Positions 42,056 through 43,182 of a stretch of DNA of 43,182 nucleotides are shown here, in pieces. Numbering within the stretch: position 1 is the stretch's first letter; every line of letters begins with the position of its first letter. The translations under genes were made by a program, and so were the position numbers. The stretch covers positions 1 to 43,182 of IMG/VR virus record IMGVR_UViG_3300010151_000026; one strand, 5' to 3'. This stretch comes from a virus. The notes under the pieces are model-generated. The model made no database searches. It had not been told where the DNA came from and saw only the letters and a program-made list of their open reading frames with translations.

Positions 42056-42241
42056 ATGGCAAAGCGAAATTGGGAAGTGGTAATAGCCGTTTACAACGGC
42101 TTCGGTTGGATCGGCAACGAAGTTGCTACTGTACAAGCAGGAACACGAACACAAGCCTTTAGGCTTGTCGACGAGACAATTGCTGGTAACTTCGATACCC
42201 GATGGGTATCAGCGGACAGAGGAGAGATCGTCCTCGGCTAG
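42056..42241 (+). CDS. Hypothetical early protein, 61 aa, with embedded hairpins
   Basis: ATG at 42056 with AGAGGAGAG upstream. The small basic-to-neutral protein (MAKRNWEVVIAVYNGFGWIG) has no known motif; a short alpha/beta fold is likely. The coding sequence holds three perfect hairpins: AGCCGTT-TAC-AACGGCT (42085-42101), ACAAGCC-TTTA-GGCTTGT (42151-42168) and GATACCC-GAT-GGGTATC (42194-42210). Codons are more G/C-ending than in the genes after position 1. It is the first gene of the rightward arm. Confidence 0.65.
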   Translation: MAKRNWEVVIAVYNGFGWIGNEVATVQAGTRTQAFRLVDETIAGNFDTRWVSADRGEIVLG

Positions 42242-42244
42242 AGC

Positions 42245-42293
42245 CTAGCTCCCTACGCCTCCTGAGCAAAGCGAAGGAGGCTAGGGGAGCTAG
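42245..42293 (+). terminator. Long hairpin after the first early gene, possible terminator
   Basis: CTAGCTCCC (42245-42253) pairs with GGGAGCTAG (42285-42293), and GCCTCCT (42257-42263) pairs with AGGAGGC (42275-42281), separated by a 3x3 internal loop, giving 16 bp in all. TTTTT follows only eight bases later (42302-42306), so termination is likely partial. It begins four bases after the stop codon. Confidence 0.5.
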
Positions 42294-42320
42294 CCACTAA
42301 ATTTTTCCACCATCAACCAT

Positions 42321-42335
42321 CAAATCGGAGATTTG
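42321..42335 (+). promoter_or_regulatory. Ribosome binding site inside a hairpin
   Basis: CAAATC-GGA-GATTTG is a perfect 6-bp hairpin ending two bases before the ATG at 42338. The GGAG (42327-42330) that should bind the ribosome forms the loop and first stem base. Folding could present or hide the site, so it may tune translation. Confidence 0.6.
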
Positions 42336-42337
42336 AA

Positions 42338-42760
42338 ATGAACGACCTGCAAATCAGTCAGCTTGCTGACTCGAACGATGTCTTTGACATCGCTGAAGCC
42401 TTCGGCTTCGACATTGGAGTCGTCTACGACGACGTAGCTGGCACTCTCTGGGAGAGAGTGGCAATGGAATACGAAGCTGCCAAAGGCAGCGAGCGAACTG
42501 TAGTTGGCTACGGCGATGACCAGTTATCGTGGGTAGGGCGAATGTATACTGACGACCAGCTTGGAAAGCTGGATGGGCCGGGTCGCTATGTTAACTGGGC
42601 GGACATGGCTGGCATTCGACCTAAGTCGAATAAGGCACGTACTGCCAAAGGCAGCATGACAAAAAGGCAGCGTAAAGCTGCCCGGAAAGCTGAGCGTAAG
42701 GCTAAGAGAGAGGCTGCTAATGCAGCCTCTGATCTAGTCACCGTCGAGGTTCTGGCGTAA
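42338..42760 (+). CDS. Hypothetical early protein, 140 aa, with hairpin-dense coding sequence
   Basis: The N-terminal 95 residues are acidic and globular (DVFDIAEAFGFDIGVVYDDV, SWVGRMYTDDQLGKLDGPG). The last 40 residues are a very basic helix (KRQRKAARKAERKAKREAAN), which suggests nucleic-acid or ribosome contact. No family was recognised. The coding sequence contains at least eleven short perfect hairpins (see repeat entry). Codons are G/C-rich compared with the genes after position 1. Confidence 0.7.
   Translation: MNDLQISQLADSNDVFDIAEAFGFDIGVVYDDVAGTLWERVAMEYEAAKGSERTVVGYGDDQLSWVGRMYTDDQLGKLDGPGRYVNWADMAGIRPKSNKARTAKGSMTKRQRKAARKAERKAKREAANAASDLVTVEVLA
42356..42730. repeat. Series of short perfect hairpins inside a coding sequence
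   Basis: Hairpins with loops of 3-5 nt lie at 42356-42371 (AGTCAG/CTGACT), 42376-42392 (CGATGTC/GACATCG), 42395-42409 (GAAGCC/GGCTTC), 42419-42433 (GTCGTC/GACGAC), 42442-42460 (CACTCTCT/AGAGAGTG), 42476-42490 (GCTGCC/GGCAGC), 42556-42572 (CCAGCTT/AAGCTGG), 42614-42631 (ATTCGAC/GTCGAAT), 42642-42654 (CTGCC/GGCAG), 42666-42682 (GGCAGC/GCTGCC) and 42709-42730 (AGAGGCTGC/GCAGCCTCT). The arms differ in sequence, so they are not copies of one element. Confidence 0.8.
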
Positions 42761-42782
42761 CAATCACACACATGCGATCCCG

Positions 42783-42850
42783 CGTCCGCCGGACGAAGTC
42801 CTCGCGAAGAGTTCGACGGCTCGGTTCCGCTGCCACAGGGAACCAGCCGT
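42783..42850. ncRNA. Structured intergenic element, possible small RNA
   Basis: In the 139-nt gap between two early genes there is a small hairpin, CGTCC-GCC-GGACG (42783-42795). It is followed by a larger one in which ACGGCT/AGCCGT and GGTTCC/GGAACC form 12 bp with one bulged C and a 10-nt loop (42816-42850). No T tract follows. It may be a regulatory RNA, a processing site or a leader of the next gene. Confidence 0.35.
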
Positions 42851-42908
42851 CCCACGATTTCACAACCACGCTCCGCTTAGGGGCAAACAAGTAGAGGCAA
42901 TGAGAACA

Positions 42909-43182
42909 ATGACCAACTCACGAGTAAGTAACAAGCAGATTCTTGACGCTATCTTAGGTCTGACCGAGGCTATTAGAGGTCAGAACGCAGTCACTTCTGC
43001 TCCTGTAATTGACACGCCAGAGGTTCCTTCGGAACCGTCGCAGATCAAGGTATCTAAAGAGTACCTTGGCAATCGTAAGGTTGCAGCTCAGGCACACGCT
43101 AATAAGGTCGGCGGTACAGTAGTACTGTATGCCCGTCGTAACCTTAGTGGCGAAACCAAGCTCGCCTTCGCACAAGAGAGCC
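42909..43182 (+). CDS. Hypothetical early protein, continues past the window edge
   Basis: The frame is open from an ATG at 42900. The ATG at 42909 is preferred because AGAGG then lies about 11 nt upstream instead of two. It runs through the right edge. Joined to base 1 it would read four more codons and stop at TGA (12-14), overlapping the ATG at 11, for about 95 aa in all. The product has a helical N-terminus (NSRVSNKQILDAILGLTEAI), a proline linker and a small alpha/beta C-terminal part (SKEYLGNRKVAAQAHANK, VVLYARRNLSGETKL). Two hairpins lie inside it (43022-43036 GGTTCC/GGAACC; 43046-43068 CAAGGTA/TACCTTG). No function recognised. Confidence 0.65.
   Translation, partial: MTNSRVSNKQILDAILGLTEAIRGQNAVTSAPVIDTPEVPSEPSQIKVSKEYLGNRKVAAQAHANKVGGTVVLYARRNLSGETKLAFAQES

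Noticed and set aside
1-43182. Integrase, repressor, toxin-antitoxin or insertion sequence
   Set aside because: I looked for these gene types on both strands and recognised none, so there is no sign of a temperate lifestyle or transposon.

Overview
This window reads as a complete or nearly complete genome of a strictly lytic, podovirus-type tailed phage, probably marine. A reading frame that starts near 42,900 runs off the right edge. If the edge is joined to base 1, the frame ends at a TGA (bases 12-14) that overlaps the ATG of the first gene, so the molecule very likely closes at about 43.2 kb. There is no integrase, no recognisable repressor and no phage RNA polymerase. The combination of endonuclease I, family-A DNA polymerase, separate primase and helicase genes, a B12-dependent ribonucleotide reductase and a T7-like head-tail set recalls the SIO1/VpV262/cobavirus type (Zobellviridae). 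That placement is from memory of gene content, not a search. The encoded sigma factor is very close to gammaproteobacterial RpoE, which suggests a gammaproteobacterial host.

Layout: two convergent arms leave a control region at about 41,470-42,055. The rightward arm (42,056 to 43,182, then 1 to about 14,630) holds small early genes, a CobS/CobT-like pair, primase, a DnaB-type helicase-like protein, DNA polymerase, a possible ssDNA-binding protein, a Cas4/RecB-like nuclease, a DUF3310 protein, endonuclease I, a DnaQ-like exonuclease, NrdJ, an FmdB-like zinc ribbon and an RpoE-like ECF sigma factor. The leftward arm (41,469 to 14,401) starts with tRNA-Thr. It continues with small terminase, fibre/adhesin genes, large terminase, portal, scaffold, capsid, decoration, tail tube and nozzle, four internal or ejection proteins and the lysis cluster (GH24 endolysin, small membrane proteins, spanin pair, metallopeptidase). 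It ends at a strong intrinsic terminator.

The most striking signal links the sigma factor to the DNA. Two sites match the E. coli sigma-E promoter pattern exactly (GGAACTT, 15 nt, GTCTAA). One points left at the head of the late arm. The other points right and sits 21 nt before the gene that opens the replication block. The sigma gene lies downstream of the second site, which suggests a self-amplifying early-to-late switch. A candidate sigma-70 promoter fires rightward against the late promoter in the control region.

Other notable points are an unusually dense set of short perfect hairpins from 41,500 to 43,070, running through both noncoding and coding DNA; a helicase-like protein that has lost both the Walker A lysine and the apparent Walker B aspartate; a possible cobalamin axis (CobS/CobT-like proteins plus NrdJ); and tail-fibre genes placed between the two terminase genes.
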